Source: Magicicada septendecula (taxonomy: Eukaryota > Arthropoda > Insecta > Hemiptera > Cicadidae). From it: a stretch of DNA of 64,000 nucleotides. The stretch lies in contig CM068367.1 in assembly GCA_034769895.1 (NCBI GenBank), forward strand, positions 87,959,899 through 88,023,898, given 5' to 3'. Positions 23,800-36,139 of this stretch are shown piece after piece (the first letter of the stretch is position 1; every line of letters begins with the position of its first letter). The notes under the pieces were generated by a model, which saw only the letters and a program-made list of their open reading frames with translations, made no database searches and was not told where the DNA came from. Made by a program: the position numbers and the translations under genes.

Positions 23800-25620
23800 C
23801 GTCCGACCTATTTCTCGCAGTGTGGAAGCAAAAAAAAAGGCGAAAAGAAAAAGAAGACGACGACGAAAAGGGGGAGGAGGAAGAAAAGTAAAAAAGAAGC
23901 ATTGTTAGTTTATATGCGACAAGCACAGTTTGTTTCACTTTCACAGACTCGTAATAGGTTTCATGTGTGAAGATTCATTGTTAGTGGTACTTATAAACAC
24001 TTATTGTTACTGTCAGATGTAAATTCCTATTTGTAAATTCGTTTGTATTTACAAATTGTTAATTCATTGTAAGTTGTATTTACTCATTGTTTGTTTCACC
24101 TGCAAACATCCACACATTGTGCGGCTTTTATAACTCAGTCTTCAAGGTTCACTACTAAAAGCTAAGGGTGCCTGTTCCCGGCTGTTATTCTTCTCTTTCA
24201 GTTGTTTTTCTTCATCAGTCACTTTACTGATAACTAAACCGATGTGTTTACACCTGACAACTGCCCTAAAATAAAACTCATCAAATAAGCACTGCTGTTG
24301 ATTGTGCTCCTAAGAAGACGAAATTGTTGGCTTTCCCACTGCTCGAACACTGTCCTACTAGCGTACCTCTACTAATCTTAGGACGTTCTTCTTTTAACAC
24401 ATGATACTAATAATGACAACATCGTCTAATAAAGTAACACAATACTACATGTAAGCCCCTCTTTGTCTACATCAGCATTATTGAATACAACTTGAATATT
24501 AAATATTGTAACTATTTACAAAACTCAACAGTTAAAAAATTAAAAATCAAAAAAGTTGAACTTCATTGAATTTGTAAATGCTATTTGTAAGTACAATTTC
24601 TTAGTTTTGGTTAAGAAGTTAGCTGTTATTCTTGAAGAGCTTAGAATTGATTACGAGACAAAGCTGTAAAGCCGATTTCGTAGATAACACCCTAAGTTAC
24701 TTATCAAAGTAAAACTGAACTCTCGTTGAGGAGAAAGCATACATTTAAAAGTTAAATTCGACAAATTTATCGCTTACATTACAAAAATACAATGTACAGA
24801 AATCCCTAAATTTATTCTCTTTCTCTTCCTTCTTCTTCTTTTTCTCTTATACAGGCTTGAACGTCTGTTTTTCTTCGCGGATCAAGGGGATCGCTACAGT
24901 TCGATTTCAAGTTCTTCGTCCATCCCTTCTGTGGTCGGTCAGTATTCCGTTTTCCCAACCGTCTCAAATCTCGCACTGTAAATATATTCTCAAAAATCTG
25001 AATTGTGTCGAGGTGTACAAATTACTTTCTGAGCACTGAAACGCTGTCTACACTTAAGAAATTGTTAGAAGCATAAGTTAGAAAAAATATATTTCTTACT
25101 TTCAGCCGGTAAAATGGATGTAGGTTTCTAAATAAAGGCTTAAGGTCTCTCAAAAAGGTACCATTGTCAAATAAAAACATCTAATGACTACAAATTTTTC
25201 TTGGAATGGCTCATTGGTTAAAGTTCAATGGGGACAGTTTTAACATGTCGTCTATGTCGTATATTAGACTCAAGGTCGTATCAGTGCAACCTCGCCACCT
25301 GAACAATATGCCTACAGGTTGAGCAACCGACACGACTTAACCCAAGGCACCATTTACAAAAGACTCGCAATAGTCGGCGTATGCTCGCCCAAGCACCATT
25401 TAAATTCAAAGCTATTTTGTTTGGGGAAATGTCATGAAAACTGCAGTTGCAACAAATTCCAACTAGAATTGCTATTACCTACCCGCAAGTCGCAACGTGT
25501 CGTACGCATAATGTTTTAAATTATATGAAAAATACCTTTCACTTACCAGTGATACTTCTGATTATTACCTGACCGGATATTTGAAATAAATGAAAGTTTA
25601 AAATTGGCGACATGAAATGG
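23800..25620. other. No recognisable gene
   Basis: Non-coding sequence. A purine-rich patch (23830-23900, GAA/AAG/GAC) creates a short acidic and lysine-rich frame without meaning. A CTTCTTCTTTTTCTC tract lies near 24830. The open frames at 24857-25039 and 25319-25519 have no recognisable motif. Confidence 0.45.
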
Positions 25621-25633
25621 ATTATTATTATTA

Positions 25634-26075
25634 TTAAATAAATTTAGGCATATTTGTAGCACGATTCACAGAAATCTTAGAAATAAAACAAGACACAGCA
25701 TAAGGATTAAATTTTATAAGACAATTGCAATACCCATATTGACATATGCGAGTGAGGCGTGGGTCATGACAAAAACGAATGTGGCAAGATGAGTGCTGAA
25801 ATGCAGTTTCTTCGAAATACTTTAAATTATACATTGCAAGACAAAATAAGGAATGAGGATATCAGAGCAGAACTCGAAGTAAATGACATAAATTTAATTA
25901 TTTCAATTAACAGAAGACAATGGTGGGATCATCTGCAAAGGATGACAGAGGATCGATTGCCGAAAGCGGCATTGGACTATAAAGCCATTGGTAGAAGAGA
26001 CGTGGCCCGTCCGAGGATGAGATGGGTGCCGGAACAGGTTTATATAACCTAATCATTGAAAAGAAGAAGAAGAAG
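25634..26075 (+). pseudogene. LINE ORF2 C-terminus, plus strand
   Basis: The translation shows STIHRNLRNKTRHSIRIKFY, ILTYASEAWV and, in the frame 25759-26052, SAEMQFLRNTLNYTLQDKIR, RRQWWDHLQRMTEDRLPKAA and a degraded GRRDVARPRMRW. It then stops and ends in AAGAAGAAGAAGAAG. It is the same subfamily as the minus-strand copy at 15.3-15.9 kb and is the better preserved of the two. An indel near 25785 separates the two frames. The RT core is absent. Confidence 0.8.
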
Positions 26076-26079
26076 AAAT

Positions 26080-29000
26080 ATATTAAAGCACCAGAGGTAA
26101 GTGAATATAGATATTTAAAACCATGAGATACTACTATCGAATAAAATTGTTAACGCGTATATTATATTTTATTTATGTACACTGTTTACCATATTTCACA
26201 ACAAAATACCGCAATAAAAATGTGAGGCAATTTGTCAACATTTCCTTGGCACACAGTTAATAAAACAGCTGTGGTTTTGGCTACGGTTTAAGGGCCGTAG
26301 TTTGAATAGAGTTTAATGGTACTGTCTGGCCAGCTTGCTAACAGTACTGATGTTTCCTTCGTCATGCAGTATTGCTGTTACTATTATTGTTAAATCTGCT
26401 TAATAATTGATAATAACGGGAAAAAATTAACTTAAACAGTGGGAATTTGTATAACATCGCCGACTTATTTATGCTCTCATAAATTTAATTTTCATTGAAC
26501 TTGCTGTTATCTGAGTTTGTCTCGTCTCTTCAGCTTCGTCTTCTATATATTCTGATTTTTATTCTCAATTACTGTACTAATTTATCTCTTTTATTAGCTG
26601 TAGTGGCTCCGAGATATTGATCTGTGTAATCAGTTTTATTGCAAAAAATTTACGGGAGTAAAATTAAATTTTTAAGATGTATTTAGCGGTTCTCATAACA
26701 GGTACTAAAAAAATTAATAGTTTTTTATTACAACCTATGATGTAGTTATTTAAAATACTTGTTTTAAGAGTCGCCCTGTCTGTGCACACAATAAGCACTG
26801 CATTGTTGAGATTTTCTGCAGTTTACGTAGATGTCCTATATATTACAGACACGGTGCACACACCCACACTCTTTCTTTGTCTCTAGGATTAGGTTTTAGG
26901 CTACTCTTGAAATTGTATTATTTTCAGGCAATATATGTTGTTTACATACAACAAATATCGATGTTTTGGAATATCTTTAAAATATTGCTTACACGAAGAT
27001 TTCAACATATGAATAAACACAAATACGGTGTTTTACTAGAATGTTTTTGAGTTAGGGAATTCTTCTCTCATGAAATTGTTCAAGTAGAAGTATCTTTATC
27101 ACGTTCTCATCATCCCTGACGTATAAAAACTTTGTTTTGTTTTGTATACCTTAATGCTTTTATTCTCAATACAGATACAAAATTTAACTGAACATCAATT
27201 GAAGAAAATTTATAGTAATTTGGCTGTTTACTGTCAACTGCAAAACCAGAATTTTTCACTTAGACAATATTTGAGAATTAAATTCTCCCTTCAGGAAGAA
27301 AACTGAATTTAGCACACCTCGTGAAGGCGTTTGCAAGTTCAGCTGGACCGTTGGCTTTACAGAGTGTACTAAGGTCATAGGCAAATCGAAGTCAGCAGCC
27401 CAAATGCTAAAAAATATATATATATAATACAAAGAACCAAGAAAAATTTATGGGTACAAGCAAATACAAGATTAAAAGACTAACTCAGGAAATCAAGGTT
27501 CTCAGAACAGTGAAATGATAAACAACAGCTCAATAGGCGATCCGCGCTGTTACTCTTTTGCACAAGTTTTGTGTACTATCCTAGCCTGAAAACTAGTGCA
27601 TATCTCAAGTCATAAATCTAAAAAGTATTATGTGCATTGAACATCCAAAGTTTAAAACTTTACAACAGTTCACAAAGTTTACAACAGTGTTACAAAATTT
27701 AAGCCACGCTATACTATCAAAGCTGTTGAAATAGCTGTTTGGACTGTAAATGTTTACAGAACAGACTTTTGAACGACGCACAGCGGTTAAAAATCCCAAA
27801 TGCGTGGTCTAAAGTCGGAAAGTAAGTTTTAACGTAAGGAATTTAGACTGTTGGTTTATGTAGAAGGAACACTTTTAACAGTCATGAAGTGGGATAAGAT
27901 GGGGAGAAATCCGTTATACCTCTTTGTATACAGTCAGTACAAAAATGACATTCAAACGAGTAGCGTCTGGAGAAAAGAACGTTGTGTGTAGATGTATATT
28001 AACAATCCGTACGTTTCACCGATTTAAATTTTCAAAAATGTACCATTCCATAAAGTAAACAGAAAAAGAATACGTATCATATTAATACCTATCATATTTC
28101 AAGTATCATATTAATAATATAGAAATTAGCATGTTATAAATATAATGTGTCAAAATTTTAAAAATTGTTATTAGAAATTAATAAAAATTAAAAGGAAAGT
28201 TATAAGTTATGCAAACTTCTGCTACAAACATATTGCACATTGTAGCTTATACTTTTGTTTAATAAGTACATAAAAACTCATAGCTGCCCCTCCAGTTTTT
28301 TGAATGTTTTTGTAATCAAAAATACAAATATCTTAACGTTTAAAAAGCAGTTACCAATGTAATTAGTAATATTCAATATATTAAACTTTGTTAAAATGTA
28401 TATTAAAATAGTTAATTATATATTATATTAATTATTAATTATATATTATATATTTACTAGATACTTCTAACCTAATCTCACTGGATATATATCTTAAACA
28501 CATTTAACAAGTATCTAAAATACTGGTCAGATATCTGTACTTGGGATGAAACTATCTAATATCCATTTTTCTGATTCTGAGGTAATTAGTCTTTTGTTTG
28601 TGAAAATAACTTATGTATCCAGCCAAACTATCGTTTTAAGTCCTAGTATTTAAAAAATAAAGTAATAAGTTCTGCATTATTCTAAGTCCATAACCGATGG
28701 CTGTGCCTATAATATTCACTATTTTACTTGAATTATATAGCTATTTAGATATTTTAGTTCCCTCTAATACCTAAAATACAAATTGAACATCATTTAAACA
28801 ATCATATCTGTTAGTTTCCACATTTTGTTTTTCATCATTTTGACTTCAACGACCTCATTTTCATCAACGACCTCGAAAACCACCCTATACCAAATTACGT
28901 AATTTAGGATTTTGAACCACCGTGCGTCGTGCGCAGAAGGATGTTAGCGTGCCAACCCCGAGTTGCCGGTAGCATACCAGAAGTAATAGAATATTAAACA

Positions 29001-29080
29001 CCAGAAGAACTAAAAAAAAATTAATTTAGTATATATGATAGGATCGATAAGTAGGCTTTCCACTTCGCCTCGTCCGCGCT
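26080..29080. other. No recognisable gene (3 kb)
   Basis: Three kilobases of AT-rich sequence with stops in every frame. Small AT palindromes occur at 27415-27428 and 28395-28450. I find no inverted termini, no tandem repeat and no conserved protein motif. Confidence 0.4.
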
Positions 29081-29109
29081 ATTCAGAGCCTGTATGCCAA
29101 GACAACTAT

Positions 29110-29830
29110 CTGTATAGATTTAGGTAAAGGAAGATTGTCTCAAGAAGTGGCCATAAATCAAGGTGTTAGACAAGGTTGTAGCCTCTCTCCAAGTTTATTT
29201 AATCTGTATATTGACGAAATTTTGCGAGAATGGATGAACGTCTGTCCTGCAGGTATATGAATCTTGGATAAGGGATCACTTAGCACATTACTATACGCAG
29301 ATGACCAAATAATTATAGGGAAGAGTGAAAATGAGTTACAAATGTCTATTTATACCTTACGTAAAATCTGCCAGAAATACAACTTTAAGATCTCAAATAC
29401 TGAGACAAAAGTGATGACCTTCTTAGGAAAGAACCCTGTAAGAACAAAAATTGTGATTGATAATAGTGTTTTGGAACAGGTATCACATTTTAATTAATTG
29501 GGATGTGATATCTTGTATAGGAAGGATAACGATATCAAAAGAAAGTTAACTAAATTTAGTTATACCATATGGATGTGAAACATGGACTCTCCTGCAAAAC
29601 GATATTTTAAAAATACAGGCCTCGGAAATGAAATTTTTAAGAGCAGTTAAGGGATGTAGTTTGAGAGATCGTCTACAAACGACGACATAAGGAAAGACCT
29701 GAAGTTACAGTCGGCACTGGAGAGAATAAAGGAATACAAGAAGAACGCATGGTAGACACGCGTATTCCTAAACAAGCGTTTGAATATAGGCCAGTGGGAA
29801 AGAGAGATCGGAACGGGCTATAGAACAAGC
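29110..29830 (+). pseudogene. LINE reverse transcriptase, palm to C-terminus
   Basis: From about 29120 the translation runs GRLSQEVAINQGVRQGCSLS then PSLFNLYIDEILREW. The GVRQGC..SP.LFN.Y box is RT motif 4. In the frame 29264-29497, STLLYADDQIIIGKSENELQ carries the catalytic YADD box. Next come ISNTETKVMTFLG, ILYRKDNDIKRKLTKF (the YLG-type segment), a CETWTL thumb and IQASEMKFLRAVKG in shifted frames, ending in a degraded K.R..G..R.R.W tail and AAGAAGAAG. A stop separates the QGC and YADD boxes (TGA near 29258), and several frame shifts follow. It is a 5'-truncated, inactive RTE-like LINE. Confidence 0.8.
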
Positions 29831-29839
29831 CATGGAGTG

Positions 29840-30560
29840 AAGAAGAAGATCGATAAGTACATATTGAAATGTGATGGTCTGCACTGTTAAGGAAGTTATA
29901 ACACAGACAGACCACGTAGAAGATGGACAACATCAACAGCCTATAATTTGAAGATGAAGAAGAAGAAGAAGAAGAATGGTTCCCCTATAGTTTGCAAGAA
30001 ATCCTTCAAAACACCATACAACGCAAACCTCCTCTGACAGATCACTGGTGTTAACAAATCGTTTTGTAACAGTTCTCTCAGACGATTCGATAACCATGAA
30101 TTCCAGCAGCCACAATACTGCAGCTGAGTACAACAGATTTATTAATACTTCGCTGTCACTGCGCGTCTGCCATTAGTCACCGTTTACAGATGTGCACTAC
30201 ATCCTAATGTTACCGTTACCTCAATGTTTTACTGTGTTATCACCTTTATACGATATTCCGACTTATACTACGTAGTTATACTTCAGGGCAGCTTGCAGCG
30301 AATGAGACAGGTGCTTCACTGAATATTCAGGCGGTGGAGTTGAAATTGTTTGGAAGAAACTTCATCTAAAGCACAAGGTATGAACAAGGTTCGTAAAATT
30401 TTTAATCGGACCCACGCTAAAAATGTCCGATATACTGTAAATTACTTTTTGTGATGTTGGTACAACTGTATGTAACGATTTCCTAAAACTATAGCCATAC
30501 GGATGTACAGTGCAGCTTATATTTGGCAGCTAATTAAGTAACTTGTGTTTTGGTGTAATA
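29840..30560. other. No recognisable gene
   Basis: Starts with a (GAA)n stretch at 29952-29975. There are no supported coding motifs on either strand. Confidence 0.4.
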
Positions 30561-30564
30561 ATAT

Positions 30565-31128
30565 TGTTACGACGGTGTCACTGATTGTCGTATGGTACAA
30601 ACAAAACAAAATACAAGACACCAATGAAGTCACTAATCATCAGCTTTAATTTATCACAAATAACAGCTTATAATCAAGAAGTTATTCAACAAGATTATAC
30701 TCGTACAATAATTCAAGTTAATTTTTCCACACCAATAATAATGGCAACCAACAGAGTCCCGCACAATAATCACTTTTCACTAATACACCACTTGAGACGC
30801 ACTGAGTAGTCGCCCGAAGTAAAACTGAACTGACCGTGACTGAATGCTTAAATTTATACCCCGCTGAGATGCCAGAATAATCTGTCACTTTGGATGACGT
30901 GTTAAACAAGCCCCTATTGAAGGCGCTCTCGAGTCCACTAGAAACAGTGTCCTTGAACACAGTGCACTGACCGGTACAGTATAGAATAGCCTCGATTGTT
31001 GACGCATGATAAGTGTAACGTAATCGTCTTTCATCTCAAAGTAGCAGCAATATATACGCACACACACTTTACAGCTGGGCTCTGCTGGGATAACCGAGGC
31101 ACTTGTAGAACGTTCCTATTACGTAACA
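30565..31128 (-). mobile_element. Probable solo LTR, minus strand
   Basis: On the minus strand the block starts TGTTACGTAATAGG and ends CCGTCGTAACA, giving TG...CA termini. It is flanked by ATAT (30561-30564) and ATAC (31129-31132), a 4-bp duplication with one change. Inside, on the minus strand, GGGTATAAATTTAAGC (near 30850) is followed by TTCAGTCACGGTCAGTTCAG, a TATA plus TCAGT promoter typical of insect LTRs. The GTCGTAACA end is shared with the solo LTR at 36.8 kb. No internal Gag/Pol flanks it, so it is best explained as the product of recombination between two LTRs. Confidence 0.65.
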
Positions 31129-31139
31129 ATACAGTAACA

Positions 31140-32055
31140 TAACATTTACGTTAAAAAAAACCTATTTTATTTTGCCATTCTACAATTTAAAAGTGAAAAA
31201 CTGCTCTAATGTATAATGGAGGCTGAAAGTATTGCAGAAGGCTTTGGTTAATCGAATGTGTATGAACGACCCATTTTACAAACGGTACAAAAGCTTCAAA
31301 GACAGTGTCGTGAATGAGTTGAAGATCGTGACAGTGTTGCAATTATTCGGCTTCAGCCGAATGCAACGATTTCGCACATCATCAAATTGAACGGGATTAA
31401 ATCAATTAATCGCGATACAGAACCATTTCCGTACTTTGCCCGACGGTCTGACGTCACGCCGTCCGCCCCCCGTTCGTTGTCTACTAAGGTTTTAACCGGG
31501 CGAAGTTAGTCAGTCGACACACTGAAATAGCCGTGAGCAGAGCTTCTCCACGTCTCCAAGCATTTAGCACTTAGTTTGTCCTAGATCCAAAGATCTAATG
31601 ATTGAAGTTTAATATCCTGGCTGATCAGTAATTATAAAGGCATAAAAAGAGGCAATCTCTGTTCTGTTTAAACCAATAAACTCACTTAACTCTGCTCACC
31701 AACCGATGATTTGTTTTTTTAATAAGCGCCCTTCTCATTACTCATAATTCAGTCGCCAAGTAAGTTTGAAGAATACTATAACTAAGAATACTCAGAGGTA
31801 TTAGTTAAGTTTGTTAGTTATTGTAATTTACTGTGTTTTACTGTGATATAATTTTGTTGTATTGTGTTATGTATGTTACACACCTAAGGTTACAGAACCC
31901 AGGTAGGTGGGTAACAACAGTAAAACAAAAGTTCTGGTATTGTGTTCTACGAATATTTATCTCTAGATTTTACGGTATAATTCACGCATTCCGCATCAGT
32001 TGCGTGAAGAGTTTCGTAGACGGTCAGATTTATGAAAAAACAATGTGTTGAAGTC
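31140..32055. other. No clear gene; possible mariner and LTR-like pieces
   Basis: Around 31230-31330 YERPILQTVQKLQRQCRE and nearby frames weakly recall the helix-turn-helix region of mariner transposase, which would suit the mariner tail at 32.06 kb. Between them, GC-rich sequence (31430-31520) followed by a TATAAAGGCATAAAAAG promoter-like stretch and CAATAAACTC (31670) looks like an inserted LTR. Both readings are tentative. Confidence 0.25.
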
Positions 32056-32345
32056 GCTTCACGGTAATGCACCAGCTCACACGTCATTCTAAATTATTCA
32101 AGAATTTTTATTTAAAAAGAATACTATAATGACACTGCGGACAACGTATTCCCCAGATCGAAACCATACGACTGTTTGGTATTTCCAAGGAAGGAAAATA
32201 ATGGTAGAACAACGTTTTTCAACTATCGAAGACATAAAACCACTGAGTGAGCGCATTCCATAAATGTTATGAAGACTGCAAAAAAGTTGGCAAAAATGTT
32301 ACAAATCCAACAGAGGTTACGATTAAGGGAATAATGTAAACATAG
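32056..32345 (+). pseudogene. mariner transposase, C-terminal remnant
   Basis: HGNAPAHTSF is the second catalytic box with D changed to G, followed by IQEFLFKKNTIMTLRTTYSP and then a degraded third box. Further on RFSTIEDIKPLS-like residues and SAFHKCYEDCKKVGKNV match the mariner C-terminus. Several stops and indels are present. It is related to the copies at 4.5 and 15 kb. Confidence 0.6.
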
Positions 32346-32349
32346 ATTG

Positions 32350-32800
32350 AGCCTAATTTTTATTTTTAATGATGATGGTGGTGGTGGTGGTGACGATCCT
32401 CGGCGCTACAGCCCCCCCGAGACCCAGGACCTCAACACCAATTCGTCTGCGATCTGCGCTAGTCTGCGCCACTGGCCTACTCCCAGGCGCTGCAGCTTTT
32501 CTTCGACATCTTCTACCCATCTGTCCGGGCTCTCTCTCTCCTTCTTCTACCGCCTGGATTCCCATTTAATACTTTTTTCACAGCTCTATTGTTCATAAGC
32601 CTCTGTAATTGACTTGCTCACCTAATTCTACTTCTCTTAATCTCAGTAACAAAATATAGCTCCCCGAAAATGCTTTAAAGCTCTTTGTTTGTGCGTATTC
32701 TCCACTCATTCCCCCTGGTACTATAAATCCTTCACAATATCTTTGTTTCCCATCGCTTGAGCCTATTCCTTCCTTAACTGCCAACGTCCATGCCACACTT
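32350..32800 (-). pseudogene. LINE ORF2 3' end, minus strand
   Basis: On the minus strand KKERESPDRWVEDVEEKLQR is followed by LGVGQWRRLAQIADE, then SGGL, a stop, RRGSS and a (CACCAT)-type tail. The W.EDVE..L.RLG...WR..AQ pattern closing with a glycine-leucine stop is the end of ORF2 in RTE/Jockey-like insect LINEs. Upstream, LREVELGEQVNYRGL (32593-32796) is a broken version of the same protein or an adjacent piece. It is a dead fragment of a different subfamily from the 15 and 25 kb copies, and closer to that at 23 kb. Confidence 0.6.
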
Positions 32801-32869
32801 CCAGGTCTTAACTGGTCTTACAGATCTCAATTTTTAACTTTCCAGTTACTTTCTTCTTTTATTATTTTA

Positions 32870-33200
32870 AATGATCTTCTTCTCTTCTTCCATCAGGAAG
32901 TAGGGGACTCATCTCTTCTGGGCCCAAAGGAACAAATCCTCATCACCAATGTTTTCTAGGTCTTCTTATATACTTTTGTCCATAGGGTTGTATTGCCAAA
33001 CTTTCTTAGGGAACCTGCCACCTGGCATCCTATTCAGATGAGCAATCTATCTCTCCTTGTTTTCTGCAATACAAGCTAGAATATTAAAAATGTTCAGCTC
33101 TTTCCGAATGCCTTCATTGTATAGTCTATATCTTCGTTTGCAGCATTTAACAGATCGCAATAATCTTATGTCCGATGCTTGAATCCCACTCTGTATTAAA
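32870..33200 (-). pseudogene. LINE ORF2 fragment, minus strand
   Basis: This matches the minus-strand LINE at 35.2-35.7 kb in order and wording at the DNA level: GGGACTCATC...TGGGCCCAAAGGAACAAAT, TAGGTCTTC, GTATTGCCAAA and CCTGCCACCTGGCATCCTATTC. The reading frames are heavily broken. It covers the basic C-terminal tail and the block before it. Confidence 0.55.
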
Positions 33201-33383
33201 TGATATTAATGTAAAATTATAATAACAGTAATTTTTTTGTTAAACATATGTATCAAGCATAAAATGTTTTTAAACGGCTATTTCTACAAAGCATATGCAT
33301 ACATTAGATTAATAAATTTTTTTTTAGATTTTACAGCGATGACTAAAGAATTCGTATAGGCGCTGACTGAGGTATATTCTACG

Positions 33384-34447
33384 ATTTAGCTTACGTATAT
33401 TGAATATCAAATTCTGCTGAAAGTGTGTCTGATCCATCTTTTATTTTGTAGTTGTTTAGGAAAGGTTTTCAGATCATGTCAGCAGCGGAGGCGCCGCAAT
33501 GTGTCACGATGGCATAGCTTCATCAATCTCAATAATCCGTCTTAATCTTGCAACGTCTTAGGTTTTCTCGCCTGTAATGTAATTTTTCCATGTGTGAGCC
33601 AATGTTTTCTTTTCGCTTTATAAGCCAGTTTCTTTGGTAGAAGTTAAGAATATATTTTTTAAATATATTATTTGTAAACAGTACTAACGGTTTTAAGCAA
33701 CCCGTCACGGCTTACAATGAAGAGAATGGATGACGCGTGGTAATGTATTATATTAGCATATAATATATATAACGTGCAACATAAATTTTGAAACATTGAT
33801 TTTAAATGTCATTAATTCTTTTTGTATATTCTGAAGATAACAGTTAAAAATATTGCCAAAGCGTTGTAAATTATATACAAAAAATATTTTCTTGTATAAA
33901 AATAACAAATATTATTTATTATGTATTATTATTTAATTAATTTTGTTATTAATTATTAATTTATATTATTTATTATTAATTATTATATTAACATACTCGA
34001 TATGGGAAGATATGTTCAGATTTGGTGTCGAAAGCAGGACACCTGAACTACATGTTTGCATGATTTATTAAGAAGTGATCTTGTTTCTCTGCCATCTTTT
34101 CTTGACCAGTTGTGTTTAAATGTACTCTACTTGTATTAACTATTTAAGTGGCGCTGTAATATATATTATATTATTATATACTCTCAATGAAGTTCTGAAG
34201 TCTGTGTACATTGGAGGCAATGTACATGCGTAGGAAATAGAATGCTCCTCTAATAACCCCTCCATTTCAAAGACGAGGTTGATCTACAAATGATAGGCCT
34301 ACTACACCCTGTGCCATCGTGACATATTTCGGCGCCTCCTCTGCTAACATGATCTGAATACCTTTCTAAAAACTACAAAATAAAAGACGGATCAGACACA
34401 CTTTCAGCGTATTTTAACATTCGATGTATCATACATACATAAGCTAA
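33384..34447. repeat. Long inverted repeat, ~130-bp arms, ~800-bp spacer
   Basis: The arms are at 33384-33514 and 34312-34447. Shared blocks are TTTAGCTTA, GCTGAAAGTGTGTCTGATCC, TCTTTTATTTTGTAGTT, TCAGATCATGT, GAGGCGCCG and GTCACGATGGCA. The spacer is AT-rich and non-coding. It could be a fold-back transposon or two opposed copies of one repeat. No target duplication is evident. Confidence 0.65.
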
Positions 34448-34449
34448 AA

Positions 34450-35200
34450 GCGTTTAATAAATTTCAGGGACAAGGGGTTATGGCGACCGTATATGACCAG
34501 CTGACTCTCAGACTTCTAGCTTTCGTCAGGGATGCACTCGTGACGTGCCCTAACCGGATTCTCACCTTGTTTAACTTGTCTTGGGTGAGATCGCTTTCTT
34601 TAAAATATCCTATGTGGTCTCTCTTGACCGGTTCTTGATCTTTTCGACCACGACGATATATTTCGATGGCCTGGGTGCCTTCCGTTTCTCAAACTTCAGT
34701 AATACTTTGTAATTCTTGTAGGCCTACTTCAATTCCTTGTTTTCTTCGTTTTTTCATGTTACTTGGTAAGGAAACAGCTATGGTTACTAATGACAAATGC
34801 TCAACGGTCCTAGTGGCAGATGAAGAAGGTTAGGTCATACGAACCCAGGACGTAAGTCTCCAAATGAAACCCACAGCAAAGCCAAAGGCTTAAAGTTAGC
34901 ACTCCTTACTATAAAAAACGCTGGTAACTTTTATAGAGAAACTTTTTTCATACTCAGTAGTCTCAAGGGGTTAAGTCCAATGGATGCAATGGTTATAGAC
35001 ACGGAACAAATGAAAGTAAAGGAATCGGTATTGGTATAACAGCAATATTTAATCTGGTAACCTGGAATGTGTGGGTTCTTGCTCGTAAATGCTTAGAATT
35101 TTCGCAACGTGAAAGAGAAATAAATACCATTATGTAATAACTACGCTGAATGTAGTGGAATTTAAGAGTCAGTGCAGGGAAAACCTCGTCTTATTCTTCT
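34450..35200. other. No recognisable gene
   Basis: On the minus strand a stretch near 34530-34640 reads KESDLTQDKLNKVRIRLGH without internal stops, but I cannot assign it. There are no repeat boundaries. Confidence 0.35.
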
Positions 35201-35204
35201 TCGT

Positions 35205-35740
35205 CTTCTTCTTCTTCTTCTTCTATCAGAGGCTAGACGAATCGCCTGTTTCGGTCCCAAAGGAATATATTCACTTCACTAACGCTTCCTAGGTCTTCCT
35301 CTATTTCGCTATCCAACAGGCTTGTATTGCCAGATTTGCTTAGACAACCTGTCATCTGGCATCGTATTCGGATGAGAACATCACTCTTTCTTTGTTCTCG
35401 GCTATACGTCCTTGGATATTCAAAATGTTCATCTCTTTACGAATGTCTCTATTGTAGAGTCTACCCCTCTAGCAGATCGCAGGAATCTCATCTCCGATGC
35501 CTGTATCCCACTCAGACGTTTCCTCGCCGGAACCCAAGTTTCAGAACCATACAACACTGGCACAACCATTACCTTATAAAATTTTAGTTGAGTCCCTTTC
35601 CTTGTTTTTCTTGACAGCGATCGATGAATTGTGCCACATATTGACTGAAACTTAGCCAACTTGTGACCAACATAGTAATTCACATCATAAGTGATGTCAT
35701 AATCAACATTGCGGAAATATAACACCTGCCGCACTTAATA
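35205..35740 (-). pseudogene. LINE ORF2 C-terminus, minus strand
   Basis: The frame 35734-35429 reads DITYDVNYYVGHKLAKFQSI, GTIHRSLSRKTRKGTQLKFY, VPVLYGSETWV and ASEMRFLRSARGV. Those are the post-YLG helix, the H..L..K.R......FYK block, the thumb P.LYGSE.W and the AEM.FLR block of RTE-like LINEs. It continues as NRDIRKEMNILNIQGRIAEN in another frame towards 35300 and ends in a (TTC)n tract at 35190-35222, the complement of the usual GAA tail. It is 5' truncated and frame-shifted. Confidence 0.75.
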
Positions 35741-35749
35741 AAAATAAAT

Positions 35750-36130
35750 AATATAATATAAGGAATAAATTAAATAAAATGTGTTTTAATATAATGCTAT
35801 TTGCGGATGGTCGGGTAATCAATGAATGCTAGTTCCAGAGATCGGTATTTTAAGTAGAACAAGTCTTTCAAAGTACAACGTGGAATGGGTATAGACAGTA
35901 CAATCCAGGGTGTATAGAATCGACTGAAGAGTGGCTAGAATACCACATCGTTAAATTGCAGACCGTGAACAGCGAAGAGGAGTCAATATGGACCACTATC
36001 GTCATGATATGATGACTTTTATAGAGTGGCTTATAAAGCATATAAGGAACTCTAATAGCCTGTGTACCAAAAAAAAAAACATAAAGGCAGAGGTATAAAG
36101 TTGTCTACCGAACAGCGCTATACAACAGAT
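35750..36130. other. Possible LINE RT scrap, otherwise no gene
   Basis: MLFADGRVI near 35792-35818 looks like a reverse-transcriptase FADD box with the second D lost, but the surrounding frame is not supported. Near 35930-36050 an open stretch REQRRGVNMDHYRHDMMTFI has no assignment. Confidence 0.25.
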
Positions 36131-36139
36131 AGCTAGATG

